Of a DNA stretch of 42,635 bases, positions 9,477 through 16,365 are shown one piece after another. The stretch's first letter is position 1. The number at the start of each line of letters is the position of its first letter. The position numbers and the translations under genes are program-made. The DNA comes from Akkermansia muciniphila (GTDB taxonomy: Bacteria > Verrucomicrobiota > Verrucomicrobiia > Chthoniobacterales > Chthoniobacteraceae): positions 1-42,635 of the forward strand of contig CAMCIN010000003.1 in NCBI GenBank assembly GCA_945874745.1, in the 5' to 3' direction. The notes beneath the pieces are model-generated. The model was not told where the DNA came from and did no database searches. It worked only from the letters and a program-made list of their open reading frames with translations.

Positions 9477-9514
9477 AAAAAGCGCGGCCGCCCCGGAGAG
9501 GCGCCGCGCTTTTT
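9477..9514. terminator. Bidirectional intrinsic terminator between fucose operon and der
   Basis: An A-tract plus AGCGCGGC (9477-9488) pairs with GCCGCGCT plus a T-tract (9503-9514): a 12-bp stem with a 14-base loop and A/T runs on both outer sides. It lies between convergent genes (kinase stop 9465, der stop 9527) and can serve both. Confidence 0.9.
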
Positions 9515-9526
9515 GAAAAACAAACC

Positions 9527-10972
9527 CTACACCCGGCCCTTGTCGCTGCGGCGCCGCACCAGCGGCTTGGGTGCCTTCCCTGCGGGAGTCGCCTTGGAGC
9601 CGCCCTTGCGCGAGCGCGCCGCGCCGCGCGGGGGGCGTTCCCGCAGGTGCAGGTCGATCGGGAGGCCTTCCCAAGGCTCCACCCCGCGGATGCGGCCCTC
9701 CAAAAAGCGTCGGTAGGAGTCTTCCAAAAGGCCCTTGTCGTTGCAAAACAGCACCAACTCCGGAATCGGGATGGGGCGGTTCCCCTTGGGTTCGGGCTGG
9801 GTGCCGTACAACACTTTGAACCGGCGCCCCGACTTGAGCGCGGGCGGATGGTTCGTCATGGCCGTAAGCAGCAGACGGTTGAGCGGGCCGGTTCCAATCC
9901 GGTGCCGGGCCGCCTCGCGGACGTTCTCAACCCGCTTGAAAAGCCGGTCCATGTCCTCGCCGGTCTTGGCCGAAAGCAGCACCACGGGCGCGTACGCCAG
10001 AAAGCGCAGGTCCTCCTTCAGGTTGTCGAGCACCTCGCGCAGCCCTTCCTTGTTGGCGGTCTTGTTCTCGATCAAGTCCGCCTTGTTGAGGACGATCACA
10101 CACGGCTTTTTGGCCGCCACAATCAAGCCGCCGATCCGTTTGTCCTGTCCGGTCACCCCCTGCTCGGCGTCGATGACCAGGCAGCACAGGTCGGCCCGCT
10201 CAATGCTGGCCTCCGAACGCATCACGGAGAAAATTTCCACAGCTTCCGACCGCTTCGCCTTGGGGCGGATCCCGGCGGTGTCGACGAGCATATACTGCTG
10301 CTCGCCGCGCTGGTAGGGGATGTCCACCGCGTCCCGGGTCGTGCCTGAAACGGCGGACACCAGTGTGCGGCGGTCCTGCAAAATCGCGTTGGTCAGGGAG
10401 GATTTACCGACGTTCGGGCGGCCCACAATCGCAATGCGCATGGGCTTGCCCCCTTGCTTGAGCCGCTCCTCGGGCTCGGGCGCCGGCAGCAGCGCGTCCA
10501 CGCGGTCCACCAGTTCCAGTGTGCCCAGATCATGCTCCGCACTGACGGCCAGCACCGGGTTGAACCCGAGTCTGGCAAACTCCGCAGGCAGTGTCTGGTG
10601 ATTGAGATGGTCGATCTTGTTGACCACCAACAACACCGGCTTGGCGGTGCGCCGCAGCCGCCGCGCGATCTCGGCGTCCACCGGGGTGAGGCCACTCTGG
10701 CCGTCGACCACAAAGAGCGTCAGGTCGCAGGTTTCCAAAGCGATGTCGACCTCCATGGCAACCTGTTCGGTGAAATCCGCGTCGGCCCCTTCGCCGATCC
10801 CCCCGGTATCCACCACCTGGAAGGGCAGGCGGCCGCGCCGGCACACGGCCACGATCCGGTCCCGGGTCACCCCGGGCTGGTCGTGGACAATGGAAATTCT
10901 CTCCTGCACCAGTCTGTTGAAGAGGGCGGATTTGCCCACATTCGGGCGGCCTACAATCGCTACGGTTCGCAT
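9527..10972 (-). CDS. der: Ribosome-associated GTPase Der (EngA)
   Basis: This 481-residue protein has two tandem G domains and a C-terminal KH-like domain, as in Der. First domain: G1 GRPNVGKS (8-15), G3 DTGG (55-58), G4 NKID (118-121). Second domain: G1 GRPNVGKSS (184-192), G3 DTAG (231-234), G4 NKAD (296-299). The C-terminus is basic (GSKATPAGKAPKPLVRRRSD). Der acts in 50S subunit maturation in the cytoplasm. GAGAGG sits four bases before the ATG. The pgsA stop lies 41 bases upstream, so the two may be cotranscribed. Confidence 0.97.
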   Translation of the reverse strand: MRTVAIVGRPNVGKSALFNRLVQERISIVHDQPGVTRDRIVAVCRRGRLPFQVVDTGGIGEGADADFTEQVAMEVDIALETCDLTLFVVDGQSGLTPVDAEIARRLRRTAKPVLLVVNKIDHLNHQTLPAEFARLGFNPVLAVSAEHDLGTLELVDRVDALLPAPEPEERLKQGGKPMRIAIVGRPNVGKSSLTNAILQDRRTLVSAVSGTTRDAVDIPYQRGEQQYMLVDTAGIRPKAKRSEAVEIFSVMRSEASIERADLCCLVIDAEQGVTGQDKRIGGLIVAAKKPCVIVLNKADLIENKTANKEGLREVLDNLKEDLRFLAYAPVVLLSAKTGEDMDRLFKRVENVREAARHRIGTGPLNRLLLTAMTNHPPALKSGRRFKVLYGTQPEPKGNRPIPIPELVLFCNDKGLLEDSYRRFLEGRIRGVEPWEGLPIDLHLRERPPRGAARSRKGGSKATPAGKAPKPLVRRRSDKGRV

Positions 10973-11013
10973 GAACCTCTCTTTCTATCAGGCTCCCTCC
11001 TCCAGCGCGCCTT

Positions 11014-11805
11014 CTATTTCGGCCCGTCTTTTGTGCTGTTTCTTGTATCGTCCCTTGCCAGGTCCTTGTCCTCTGGCGGGCTTCCCCCCGCTTTTTCCGG
11101 CCGCCCCCCTGAGGCTGCGGGCGGCACCCGCCGCCGCAGCCGGGCCGAGCCCGGCGTCCTCCCCGACCCCGGGGTGGCGGCCTGCAGCGGGTCGCCGTGT
11201 CCCCCCAAGTGGAGCTGCGCGATCGCCAGAGTCGAGTAGCCGATCCCGGAGGCCGCAGTAAAGAAGGCCGCCAGAAACACTGGCAGATCCAGCCACACCC
11301 ATTGGAGCGCCCGCCCGTTGTACCGCACCTGCGCGAGCAGCGCGTCTGGCTGGAGCATCACGGCGATGAGCGCCGTCATTTGCAGGGCCGTGGCGGCCTT
11401 TCCGCTCCAGGTCGGCCGCACCGCGACCTTTCTCTGCAACAACACCAGCACCACGGCGCCCGTCATCACCATCAGGTCGCGCGCCACCACCAAAACGCCA
11501 AACCACACCGGCAACGCATACCGCCAGCTCGAAAAGCTCAGCGTCAGGATCGCCGCCAGCAGCAGCCCCTTGTCCGCGATCGGGTCCAGGACGGCCCCCA
11601 GTTCGGTGCGCTGGTTGTACCGCCGCGCCACGTACCCGTCCAACCCGTCACTGGCGGCCGCCAGCGCGAAAACCCCAAGGGCAGCCCACCGCAGCCACTC
11701 CTCCGGCCGCCCCGCGGCAACCCCCTGACTGTAATAAATCGCAAACCCCACAAAAACAGGAATCAAACCGATCCTCGCCACCGTTATTTTGTTTGCAAAC
11801 GTCAT
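11014..11805 (-). CDS. pgsA: CDP-alcohol phosphatidyltransferase (PgsA-like)
   Basis: This 263-residue inner-membrane enzyme shows the full CDP-alcohol phosphotransferase signature DG-x2-AR-x8-G-x3-D-x3-D, read as DGLDGYVARR followed by ELGAVLDPIADK. The start MTFANKITVARI (11805) has GGGGAG just before it and matches PgsA N-termini; the longer open frame to 11859 adds 18 unlikely residues. There are several hydrophobic segments. It probably makes phosphatidylglycerol-phosphate from CDP-diacylglycerol and glycerol-3-phosphate. After the last membrane segment there is a hydrophilic tail of about 60 residues rich in Gly, Pro, Arg and Ser, not usual for PgsA. Another CDP-alcohol substrate is possible. 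It is upstream of der. Confidence 0.85.
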   Translation of the reverse strand: MTFANKITVARIGLIPVFVGFAIYYSQGVAAGRPEEWLRWAALGVFALAAASDGLDGYVARRYNQRTELGAVLDPIADKGLLLAAILTLSFSSWRYALPVWFGVLVVARDLMVMTGAVVLVLLQRKVAVRPTWSGKAATALQMTALIAVMLQPDALLAQVRYNGRALQWVWLDLPVFLAAFFTAASGIGYSTLAIAQLHLGGHGDPLQAATPGSGRTPGSARLRRRVPPAASGGRPEKAGGSPPEDKDLARDDTRNSTKDGPK

Positions 11806-12075
11806 AGCTCCCCAACGCCTCGTGCGCTCCCCCCCGGCTGCTCCCAACCAAATAGACAATCCCTGCCATCCCGCATTTCGAGTGTTTCTTCCCCTCTGTT
11901 TTATCTCAACGGTTCCTTCCTTCCAGCTTTCCGGCCGTTTTCTCTCTTTCCCATATTAAAAAGCCATTCGAAACCTCCGGCTGCTCACGGTAATTGTGTT
12001 TCGTGGGTTGCATCTTAGCACGGCGAAGGGCGCATTCCAGTTGCTAAAAACCCAGAATTTTTCTAGGGGAAAAGG

Positions 12076-12549
12076 ATGTCCATCCTAGTTTCCGGCTCCG
12101 CCGCCCCAGCTTTTTCTGCCGTAGCGGTCGGCGGCCCCTACGGCGACGGCACCGCTGTCAGCCTTTCCGACTTTGCAGGAAAGCATGTCGTTCTCTATTT
12201 TTATCCAAAAGACGATACGCCCGGTTGTACCACCCAAGCCTGTGCTTTACGCGATATCTGGGCGGAACTTTCAAATAAGGCGATCGTATTCGGGGTCAGC
12301 ACGGATCCGGAAAAGAGTCACCGGAAGTTTATAGACAAGTATTCCCTGCCTTTCGCTCTTTTGAGCGACACCAAGCAACAACTGGTGGAGAGTTACGGCG
12401 TTTGGGTGGAGAAAAGCATGTACGGCAAAACCTACATGGGCACGGAGCGCTCCACCTTTGTCATCGGCCCCGATGGCGTGCTCAAAGCGGTTTTCCGCAA
12501 GGTCAAACCCGCCGACCACGCCCAGCAACTCCTCGACGTCCTCCGCTGA
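12076..12549 (+). CDS. bcp: Peroxiredoxin of the Bcp/PrxQ type
   Basis: This 157-residue thioredoxin-fold protein has the peroxidatic Cys in YPKDDTPGCTTQAC (C51) and the resolving Cys five residues later (C56), the PrxQ/Bcp arrangement. It contains VSTDPEKSHRKFIDKYSLPF and a C-terminal TFVIGPDGVLKAVFRKV. It reduces H2O2 and organic peroxides with thioredoxin, in the cytoplasm. AGGGGA lies five bases before the ATG, one of the better Shine-Dalgarno sequences in the window. The upstream 270 bases (11806-12075) form the divergent promoter region with pgsA; no clear boxes were found there. Confidence 0.95.
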   Translation: MSILVSGSAAPAFSAVAVGGPYGDGTAVSLSDFAGKHVVLYFYPKDDTPGCTTQACALRDIWAELSNKAIVFGVSTDPEKSHRKFIDKYSLPFALLSDTKQQLVESYGVWVEKSMYGKTYMGTERSTFVIGPDGVLKAVFRKVKPADHAQQLLDVLR

Positions 12550-12577
12550 GCCCGAGCCCCTTCCCCTTTCTCGCTTT

Positions 12578-13153
12578 ATGCGCCTCCACTCCCTGTTACT
12601 TCTCGCCTTCGCCCTCGCCCTGGGAGCCTGTTCCTCCCCCGCGCGGAAGCTTCCCAAGTACGAGAAGCCCATCGCCCGCACTCGTTTCCAGAGCGTCCGC
12701 ACCACCGCCTATACGCATTCTGAGTCCGACCACCTCGTCTACGGCCGCAAGTCTGCGCTGGGCACGACCCTGCGCTCGGGCGCCATCAACAGCGCCGCCG
12801 CCGACTGGGCGCGCTGGCCGGCGGGCACCGTTTTCCGCATCTGCAGCACGGGCGAAATCTACCAGGTGGACGACTATGGCTGGGCGCTCACGGGGCGCAA
12901 CACCATCGACCTGTACAAGCCCTCGCGCGGCGCGATGAACGCCTGGGGTTTGCGGCAGGAGCGCATTGAAGTCATTCGCTGGGGCGACGCCTGGGCCAGT
13001 TACAAGAAAATGAAGCCCGCCGCGAAGTATGCCCATGTCGCGCAGATGTTGCGTGACATCAAGCGGTTCCATTCGGGGGGATCCCCGGGCCAACTGCCTG
13101 CCTCGCAGGCGGAGCCCCCGACGGTCGCCCTGGTACGCGCGGTTGAGCAGTAG
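12578..13153 (+). CDS. Lipoprotein with 3D (double-psi beta-barrel) domain
   Basis: This 191-residue protein starts with a lipoprotein signal (MRLHSLLLLAFALALGACSS; lipobox LGAC, lipidated Cys18). The body contains a 3D-domain pattern: TTAYTHSESDH near the start, SALGTTLRSGAINSAAADW, PAGTVFRI, and the acidic motif VDDYGWALTGRNTIDLYKP, followed by IEVIRWGD. The 3D domain is shared with MltA-type lytic transglycosylases and YabE/YuiC proteins and often acts on peptidoglycan. It starts 28 bases after bcp and is probably cotranscribed. Cell-wall remodelling at the outer membrane is likely; catalysis is unproven. The frame is open upstream, but the lipoprotein signal decides the start. Confidence 0.8.
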   Translation: MRLHSLLLLAFALALGACSSPARKLPKYEKPIARTRFQSVRTTAYTHSESDHLVYGRKSALGTTLRSGAINSAAADWARWPAGTVFRICSTGEIYQVDDYGWALTGRNTIDLYKPSRGAMNAWGLRQERIEVIRWGDAWASYKKMKPAAKYAHVAQMLRDIKRFHSGGSPGQLPASQAEPPTVALVRAVEQ

Positions 13154-13236
13154 GCTTCACGGCCGGAAGTGAGCCCTTCGGATTGGCGGGGGATGGCGCG
13201 CCATTCGCCCAGCTAGACTCAGGCTTGCGCTGATTC

Positions 13237-13257
13237 ACGCCCTTTTCAAAAGGGTGT
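13237..13257. promoter_or_regulatory. Near-perfect dyad before the exopolysaccharide operon
   Basis: ACGCCCTTTT and AAAAGGGTGT flank a single C (13247): ten pairs, one of them G-T. The dyad ends 11 bases before the ATG at 13269. There is no T-run, so it is not a typical terminator. It could be an operator or a hairpin limiting access to the start of the FecR-domain gene. Inference only. Confidence 0.4.
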
Positions 13258-13268
13258 TGAATGAGCGC

Positions 13269-14147
13269 ATGAAGCTCAATGGAAGGCGGGTGTGGGGGGT
13301 GCTTTGCGTTGGCGGGCGCCAGGTGAGGGGACTGCTGGTGGGAGCGTGTGCCGCGCTTTGCGGGCAAGGGGTGGAGGCCAGCTCCTTCAGGGTGGGCGAG
13401 GCAAGCGGGGCGCAGCGCTGGGTTTCCGAGCAGGAACGCGGGCCGCTGGCGCCAGGCCAGGGCGCCGCTGCGCCGTGGCGCGCTGTGACGGCCGAAGGGG
13501 GACACCTTCTCCTGTTCGGGGGCGGGATGCGGCTGGAGTTCATGGGCCGCTGCGACACCGAGCTGGCTGCAATGTCGCGACCGCTGGATCCCCAGCAGGT
13601 GCACACTTTCTTAAAGCCCGGGACAACCGGGGGAACGGTCAGGGCCTCCGATTCGGTCTTTAACCTGCGCGAAGGCACTCTGCTGGCTGAGATAGGCGAA
13701 CGGCCCCTCTCGCTTTCCTGTCCCCACCTCCAGGTGGATGCCCGGAGCGCCGTGTTTGCCATCACCTCCGCGCCCTCGCAAGGAGCGCTCCTGACCGTGT
13801 TGCAAGGCCAGGTAAAGGTGCGCACGCAGGAACGCACCGTGATTTTTGTCGGCGCAGGCAAAAGCCTGCGGATCGCCAGCGGCCTCCCACCCCGGCTGGG
13901 GCTGCTGGATGAAAGCCCGGAAGGACTGGAGCACAAGCGGGGCCTGCTGCGCCTTTCCAGTGCCAAGACGCCGGGCGAGGCCAGCCTCCCTACGGAGGCG
14001 CGCGAAGCGGTTGGCACTGGCGGGGAGGCTCCCTTCGACCTGAGTCGCCGGCGGCGCGCCGCCCTGCTGACCGCCCCAAGTCCCGACCAGATTGGACTGC
14101 CGGAGGTATCTCCGGAACTGCAGCAGACTCCCACGCTTAAACCCTAA
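13269..14147 (+). CDS. FecR-domain secreted protein, first gene of exopolysaccharide operon
   Basis: This 292-residue protein has a basic then hydrophobic N-terminus (MKLNGRRVWGVL, later LLVGACAALCGQGVEAS) that looks like a signal peptide or anchor. The central part has a FecR-like beta-rich core: SDSVFNLREGTLLAEIGE, VDARSAVFAITSAPSQGALL and TVLQGQVKVRTQERTVIFVG. FecR domains are found both in sigma-regulator systems and, as here, in periplasmic proteins linked to polysaccharide export. The C-terminus is rich in Pro, Ala and Arg. A GTG at 13254 is an alternative start (five more residues). It stops four bases before the beta-barrel gene. Its role in export is inferred from the operon. Confidence 0.7.
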   Translation: MKLNGRRVWGVLCVGGRQVRGLLVGACAALCGQGVEASSFRVGEASGAQRWVSEQERGPLAPGQGAAAPWRAVTAEGGHLLLFGGGMRLEFMGRCDTELAAMSRPLDPQQVHTFLKPGTTGGTVRASDSVFNLREGTLLAEIGERPLSLSCPHLQVDARSAVFAITSAPSQGALLTVLQGQVKVRTQERTVIFVGAGKSLRIASGLPPRLGLLDESPEGLEHKRGLLRLSSAKTPGEASLPTEAREAVGTGGEAPFDLSRRRRAALLTAPSPDQIGLPEVSPELQQTPTLKP

Positions 14148-14151
14148 CTCC

Positions 14152-15663
14152 TTGAAGAAAACATCCATCACCTTACTCGTTGTGCCCCTTGTGCTTGCAC
14201 ACTCCACTGGGGCGAGCGTGCCGCCCCCGGCCGCCGGCTTTCCTGAGCCGACCCTGCCGCTCTTTGGACAGGAGAGCCGCCTCGACCTTTCCTCCTCGCC
14301 TGGCCAGAGATTGCGCCCACCTTGGAGCGGCCCCCTGCCGGATCCCACGGAATCGCCCGGCTTCGACCCGGCCTCCGACCAAGCTATTCTCTCCGCCCTG
14401 AATGCCCGCGGATACGAGGCCCTGTTTCCCCCTCAGCCCGCAGAAGAGGTCTACCCCACGATCCTGGCTGACGTCCTCCCCGCGGAGAGCGAGCGCGAGG
14501 GGTCCAATCTCCTTTTCTGGCAGGCTGCGGTGCCTCCGAGCACGGGAGATAGCTCCCCGTTTGAAAATTACGCGGAGATGGCCCGCTACTCGCAAATGCA
14601 CCGCAAAGGCCCGCTGTCTTACAGTCTCAGGCTGAACACCTCCTCCATTTACGACGACAACATCACGCTGGCCACCAGGGACAAGCGGGGCGATCTCCAC
14701 CTTGCAATGGGGCCGGCTCTTCGCGTCCTTTTGGGGGGCGATGAGTCCACGCTTCGCCTCGGTGCCAGCTACAACGGCGCGGCCTCCTGGTTTGTGCGTA
14801 CTCCCGCGCAGCGCGCCTACGAACAAAACCTGGGCATAGACGGCGGTTGGTCCGGAAGCCGTCTTACACTCGGCTTTAGGATGGGGGTGCAAAGCACGCG
14901 CAGCGGCTCCGCAGACGCTGGTGAACGGGTCGGACGGCAGGTCTTCTACTGGGGGCTGACGTCCTTCTACCCTTTCACTCCGAAACTCAGCGGCGAACTC
15001 AGCGCGGATGTCACCCGCGCCAAATTTGACGCCTTGCTCGGTTCCCGGGAGTACCGCGCCCAGCAGTATTTGAGCTATCAGCTCACCCCAAAAATGCAGT
15101 TGGGCCTGGGTGCCACCGAGGGTCTGCTCCGGCCCGACGGCGGTCTTCAGCAAAACTACGAGCAGGCCCTCCTTCGTGTCGTTGCCCAGCCCACGGCCAA
15201 ACTCGGGGTGAACGCGTCCGCCGGGATGGAACACAGGCACTTTGAATCCGGCTTGGAGTCCACTTTCACTCCAGTCTACAACGCGGTCGTCTCCTGGCAG
15301 GCGACCGGACAGACCAGCTTTTCGCTGGAGGGCCGCCGCCGGGTCTTTTCCTCAGCCTCACTGGGGAGTCAGAACTACGAGTCCACAAACCTGACCCTTT
15401 CCGCCCGCGAGATGCTGGCGGCCACCGTCGACGCCACGGTAGCCCTTGGTACCGAGCGAGCCGATTATAAAGCTGCCACCACTACGGTGCAGTCCACCCG
15501 CAGGGACGATTTTGTTTTTACACGCGCAAGCGTGGACTGGGCTGTCTTGAAAAACTGTTCGCTGGGTGTTTTTTACGAGTTCAGCAAGAACCTCTCCAAA
15601 GGACCGGAGGGGCATCCGTTTCAGCGCAACCGGGCCGGCCTTTCGGTCAGTCTCAGCTTCTAA
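14152..15663 (+). CDS. Outer-membrane beta-barrel protein (exopolysaccharide-operon type)
   Basis: This is a 503-residue protein. TTG at 14152 starts a clear signal peptide (MKKTSITLLVVPLVLAHSTG); an open frame to 14092 would overlap the FecR gene. After a Pro-rich region (20-145), a barrel begins with the hallmark LNTSSIYDDNITLA (YDDN at 167-170) and continues with alternating strands to a C-terminal Phe (RAGLSVSLSF), the usual signal for barrel assembly. This matches the BBP2_2-like outer-membrane proteins found in exopolysaccharide loci. It is probably the outer-membrane partner or secretin-like conduit for the polymer. The stop is four bases before the SLBB gene. The polymer is unknown. 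Confidence 0.8.
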   Translation: MKKTSITLLVVPLVLAHSTGASVPPPAAGFPEPTLPLFGQESRLDLSSSPGQRLRPPWSGPLPDPTESPGFDPASDQAILSALNARGYEALFPPQPAEEVYPTILADVLPAESEREGSNLLFWQAAVPPSTGDSSPFENYAEMARYSQMHRKGPLSYSLRLNTSSIYDDNITLATRDKRGDLHLAMGPALRVLLGGDESTLRLGASYNGAASWFVRTPAQRAYEQNLGIDGGWSGSRLTLGFRMGVQSTRSGSADAGERVGRQVFYWGLTSFYPFTPKLSGELSADVTRAKFDALLGSREYRAQQYLSYQLTPKMQLGLGATEGLLRPDGGLQQNYEQALLRVVAQPTAKLGVNASAGMEHRHFESGLESTFTPVYNAVVSWQATGQTSFSLEGRRRVFSSASLGSQNYESTNLTLSAREMLAATVDATVALGTERADYKAATTTVQSTRRDDFVFTRASVDWAVLKNCSLGVFYEFSKNLSKGPEGHPFQRNRAGLSVSLSF

Positions 15664-15667
15664 ATCT

Positions 15668-16363
15668 ATGCGAAACTCTTTCGCGCATGCCGGGCCTGGC
15701 TGTCGCCTCCTTTCGCTTTTGCGCAGGAGCCTGTTCTCCTCCGTTTTTGTACCGACTCTGTGCCTGGGTCCCGCGGGCCTCGCGGAAAAGGCGCCCGCTC
15801 AAAAAGGAGGGGCGCCTCCCTTGGGGCTTCCGCAAAAAGTGGAGTTGGTCGCAAGTGTCAGCTCGGGGTACCGCCTTTCGAGCAACGATCTGATTCACAT
15901 CAGGGTGTTTCAGGAGGACGAACTGGAAACCGTCGCACGGGTCGGCAGGGACGGCACCATTCCCTTCCCCATGCTGGGAACCCTCAGTGTGGGAGGCAAA
16001 ACGCTTCCAGAAACCACGAGTGCGGTGACCCTTGCGCTCAAGGAATACCTGGTCCGCCCGCAGGTGGCGGTGCGGGTGGTGGAATACACAAAGCGGAAGT
16101 TTACCGTGCTTGGACAGGTCAACCGTCCGGGCACCTTCGACCTGCCCGACGACGCTCCCCTTTCGTTGCTGGAGGGAATCGGCCTGGCCGGGGGATACAC
16201 CAGGCTCGCCAATTCCTCCCGAGTCACGGTCAAACGCAGTCTGCCGGGGACGGCGGAGCAGGTCTTCAAACTCGACGCCCGCCAGATGGCTCGCGGCAAA
16301 AATGCGCCCAGATTCCAACTCCAGCCGGGCGACACGGTGATGGTGGAGGAGAGCCTGTTTTAG
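15668..16363 (+). CDS. Polysaccharide export protein (Wza-like, Poly_export + SLBB)
   Basis: This 231-residue protein has an N-terminal signal sequence (about 1-40). A Poly_export domain follows at about 60-140 (YRLSSNDLIHIRVFQEDEL, VGRDGTIPFPMLGTLSVGG), then an SLBB domain at about 142-190 (FTVLGQVNRPGTFDLPDD, LLEGIGLAGGYTRLANSS). It ends with FQLQPGDTVMVEESLF. It belongs to the outer-membrane polysaccharide export family, shorter than E. coli Wza (379 residues) and without its C-terminal membrane helix, so it may need the barrel protein encoded upstream. No lipobox is evident. It starts five bases after the barrel gene and ends three bases before the Wzc-like gene. Confidence 0.9.
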   Translation: MRNSFAHAGPGCRLLSLLRRSLFSSVFVPTLCLGPAGLAEKAPAQKGGAPPLGLPQKVELVASVSSGYRLSSNDLIHIRVFQEDELETVARVGRDGTIPFPMLGTLSVGGKTLPETTSAVTLALKEYLVRPQVAVRVVEYTKRKFTVLGQVNRPGTFDLPDDAPLSLLEGIGLAGGYTRLANSSRVTVKRSLPGTAEQVFKLDARQMARGKNAPRFQLQPGDTVMVEESLF

Positions 16364-16365
16364 CT

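Noticed and set aside
13194-13209. Sigma-54-like TGGCGCGCCATTCGCC before the exopolysaccharide operon
   Set aside because: The GG-N10-GC spacing fits, but three consensus positions differ and the sequence contains a GC-rich palindrome (ATGGCGCGCCAT); such matches are expected by chance in GC-rich DNA.
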